Shown: in pieces, positions 61,780 through 64,000 of the stretch
Layout of the letters: each line of letters starts with the position of its first letter
Position numbering within the stretch: the first letter of the stretch is position 1
Origin: Hoplostethus atlanticus
Lineage: Eukaryota; Chordata; Actinopteri; Trachichthyiformes; Trachichthyidae
DNA length: 64,000 nucleotides
Assembly (NCBI GenBank): GCA_034670405.1
Contig: JAXDDX010000301.1
Location: forward strand, 62,001 to 126,000
Reading direction: 5' to 3'
Translations under genes and position numbers: made by a program
Notes under the pieces: generated by a model
The model's input: the letters and a program-made list of their open reading frames with translations, nothing else
Database searches by the model: none
Told to the model about the DNA's origin: nothing

Positions 61780-64000
61780 TACAGAGGATAGAATTAATTT
61801 CTATATGAGGTTAGTTCTGTTCTGTAGAGAATAGTATAATTCATTTCTATTTGAGGTTAGTTCTGTTCTGTAGAGAATAGTAGAATTCCTTCCACTCTAT
61901 TTGAAGTCAGTTCTGTTCTGTAGAGAATAGTAGAATTAATTTCTATTTGTAGTTAGTTCTGTTCTGTAGAGAATAGTATAATTAATTTCTATTTGAGGTT
62001 AGTTCTGTTCTGTAGAGGATAGTAGAATTCATTTCTATTTGAGGTTAGTTCTGTTCTGTAGATAGTAGAATTAATTTCTATTTGAGGTTAGTTCTGTTCT
62101 GTAGAGAATAGTAGAATTAATTTCTATTTGAAGTTAGTTCTGTTCTGTAGAGAATAGTAGAATTCCTTCCACTCTATTTGAAGTTAGTTCTGTTCTGTAG
62201 AGAATAGTAGAATTCATTTCTTTTTGAGGTTTGTTCTGTTCTGTAGAGAATAGTAGAATTCCCTCCCATCTATTTGAGGTTAGTTCTGTTCTGTAGAGAA
62301 TAGTAGAATTCCTTCCACTCTATTTGAAGTCAGTTCTGTTCTGTAGAGAATAGTAGAATTAATTTCTATTTGAAGTTAGTTCTGTTCTGTAGAGAATAGT
62401 AGAATTCCTTCCACTCTATTTGAAGTTAGTTCTGTTCTGTAGAGAATAGTAGAATTCATTTCTTTTTGAGGTTTGTTCTGTTCTGTAGAGAATAGTAGAA
62501 TTCCCTCCCATCTATTTGAGGTTAGTTCTGTTCTGTAGAGAATAGTAGAATTCCTTCCACTCTATTTGAAGTCAGTTCTGTTCTGTAGAGAATAGTAGAA
62601 TTAATTTCTATTTGAAGTTAGTTCTGTTCTGTAGAGAATAGTAGAATTCCTTCCACTCTATTTGAAGTTAGTTCTGTTCTGTAGAGAATAGTAGAATTCA
62701 TTTCTATTTGAGGTTAGTTCTGTTCTGTAGAGAATAGTAGAATTCCCTCCCATCTATTTGAAGTTAGTTCTGTTCTGTAGAGAATAGTAGAATTCCTTCC
62801 ACTCTATTTGAAGTTAGTTCTGTTCTGTAGAGAATAGTAGAATTAATTTCTATTTGAGGTTAGTTCTGTTCTGTAGAGAATAGTAGAATTCCTTCCACTC
62901 TATTTGAAGTCAGTTCTGTTCTGTAGAGAATAGTAGAATTAATTTCTATTTGTAGTTAGTTCTGTTCTGTAGAGAATAGTATAATTAATTTCTATTTGAG
63001 GTTAGTTCTGTTCTGTAGAGGATAGTAGAATTCATTTCTATTTGAGGTTAGTTCTGTTCTGTAGATAGTAGAATTCATTTCTATTTGAGGTTAGTTCTGT
63101 TCTGTAGAGAATAGTAGAATTCATTTCTATTTGAAGTTAGTTCTGTTCTGTAGTGAATAGTAGAATTCCTTCCAATCTATTTGAAGTTAGTTCTGTTCTG
63201 TAGAGGATAGTAGAATTCATTTCTATTTGAGGTTAGTTCTGTTCTGTAGATAGTAGAATTCATTTCTATTTGAAGTTAGTTCTGTTCTGTAGACAATAGT
63301 AGAATTCATTTCTATTTGAAGTTAGTTCTGTTCTGTAGAGGATAGTAGAATTCCTTCCACTCTATTTGAGGTTAGTTCTGTTCTGTAGAGAATAGTAGAA
63401 TTAATTTCTATTCGAGGTTAGTTCTGTTCTGTAGAGGATAGTAGAATTCCTTCCACTCTATTTGAGGTTAGTTCTGTTCTGTAGAGGATAGTAGAATTCA
63501 TTTCTATTTGAGGTTAGTTCTGTTCTGTAGATAGTAGAATTCATTTCTATTTGAAGTTAGTTCTGTTCTGTAGAGAATAGTAGAATTCATTTCTATTCGA
63601 GGTTAGTTCTGTTCTGTAGAGAATAGTAGAATTCCTTCCACTCTATTTGAAGTTAGTTCTGTTCTGTAGAGAATAGTAGAATTAATTTCTATTCGAGGTT
63701 AGTTCTGTTCTGTAGAGAATAGTAGAATTCCTTCCACTCTATTTGAAGTTAGTTCTGTTCTGTAGAGAATAGTAGAATTAATTTCTATTTGAAGTTAGTT
63801 CTGTTCTGTAGAGAATAGTAGAATTCCTTCCACTCTATTTGAAGTTAGTTCTGTTCTGTAGAGAATAGTAGAATCCATTTCTATTTGAGGTTAGTTCTGT
63901 TCTGTAGAGAATAGTAGAATTCCCTCCCATCTATTTGAAGTTAGTTCTGTTCTGTAGAGAATAGTAGAATTCCTTCCACTCTATTTGAAGTTAGTTCTGT
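61780..64000. repeat. 46/50-bp satellite array, at least 2.2 kb, runs off the window
   Basis: All units share GTTAGTTCTGTTCTGTAGAG and AATAGTAGAATT. They alternate between a 46-bp form (MATTTCTATTTGAG linker) and a 50-bp form (CCTTCCACTCTATTTGAAG linker). About 46 units are present and the last is cut by the window end. Larger blocks are repeated; see findings. Confidence 0.96.

Overview
This window looks like vertebrate, almost certainly teleost fish, nuclear DNA. Its transposon mix is the one expected in bony fish: Rex1-like, L2, L1 and L1-Tx1-like LINEs, a long-inverted-repeat Tc1 element, Harbinger and hAT-like DNA transposons, a sushi-type chromovirus and a tRNA-derived SINE. It is also full of CA/GT microsatellites and minisatellites. 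The only host gene I can support is the 5' coding end of a voltage-gated sodium channel alpha subunit, best matching scn4a, on the minus strand (two coding exons, 6278..6147 and 3814..3677). The rest of that gene should lie left of base 1, and most of the window (about 6.4-64 kb) lies upstream of it.

Layout. 1-3.7 kb: downstream scn4a intron with a 41-bp minisatellite. 3.8-6.1 kb: intron 1 with a dead Tc1 element. 6.4-13.7 kb: LINE tails, a TTAA-flanked foldback element, a palindrome and a decayed LINE endonuclease. 13.7-19.7 kb: a 5'-truncated Rex1-like copy, L1 and L2-type fragments. 20-26.2 kb: an L1-Tx1-like fragment split by a datable L2 insertion, then large TCTG and 11-bp tandem arrays bounded by telomere-like hexamers. 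26.2-30.8 kb: mosaic LINE remnants and two minisatellites. 30.8-35.3 kb: a LINE interrupted by a full-length Rex1-like element with an intact 1022-codon ORF. 35.3-40.5 kb: an almost intact two-ORF L2 element with an SGNH-esterase ORF1 and an intact 1057-codon endonuclease/reverse transcriptase. 40.5-47 kb: L1-Tx1-like and Harbinger pieces and a rearranged Gypsy chromovirus with its 3' LTR. 47-54 kb: SINE, simple repeats and a 1.8-kb array of 25-bp units. 55-61 kb: LINE, Harbinger, possible LTR, hAT-like element and a zinc-finger LINE remnant. 61.8-64 kb: a 46/50-bp satellite that runs off the end.

The elements interact as a nested record. Rex1 sits in an older LINE, an L2 sits in an L1-Tx1-like copy whose uninterrupted counterpart is also in the window, and a possible LTR splits an L2 tail. 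No bacterial, viral-particle, CRISPR or toxin system was found. Family names come from recognising conserved motifs by eye; no database search was run.
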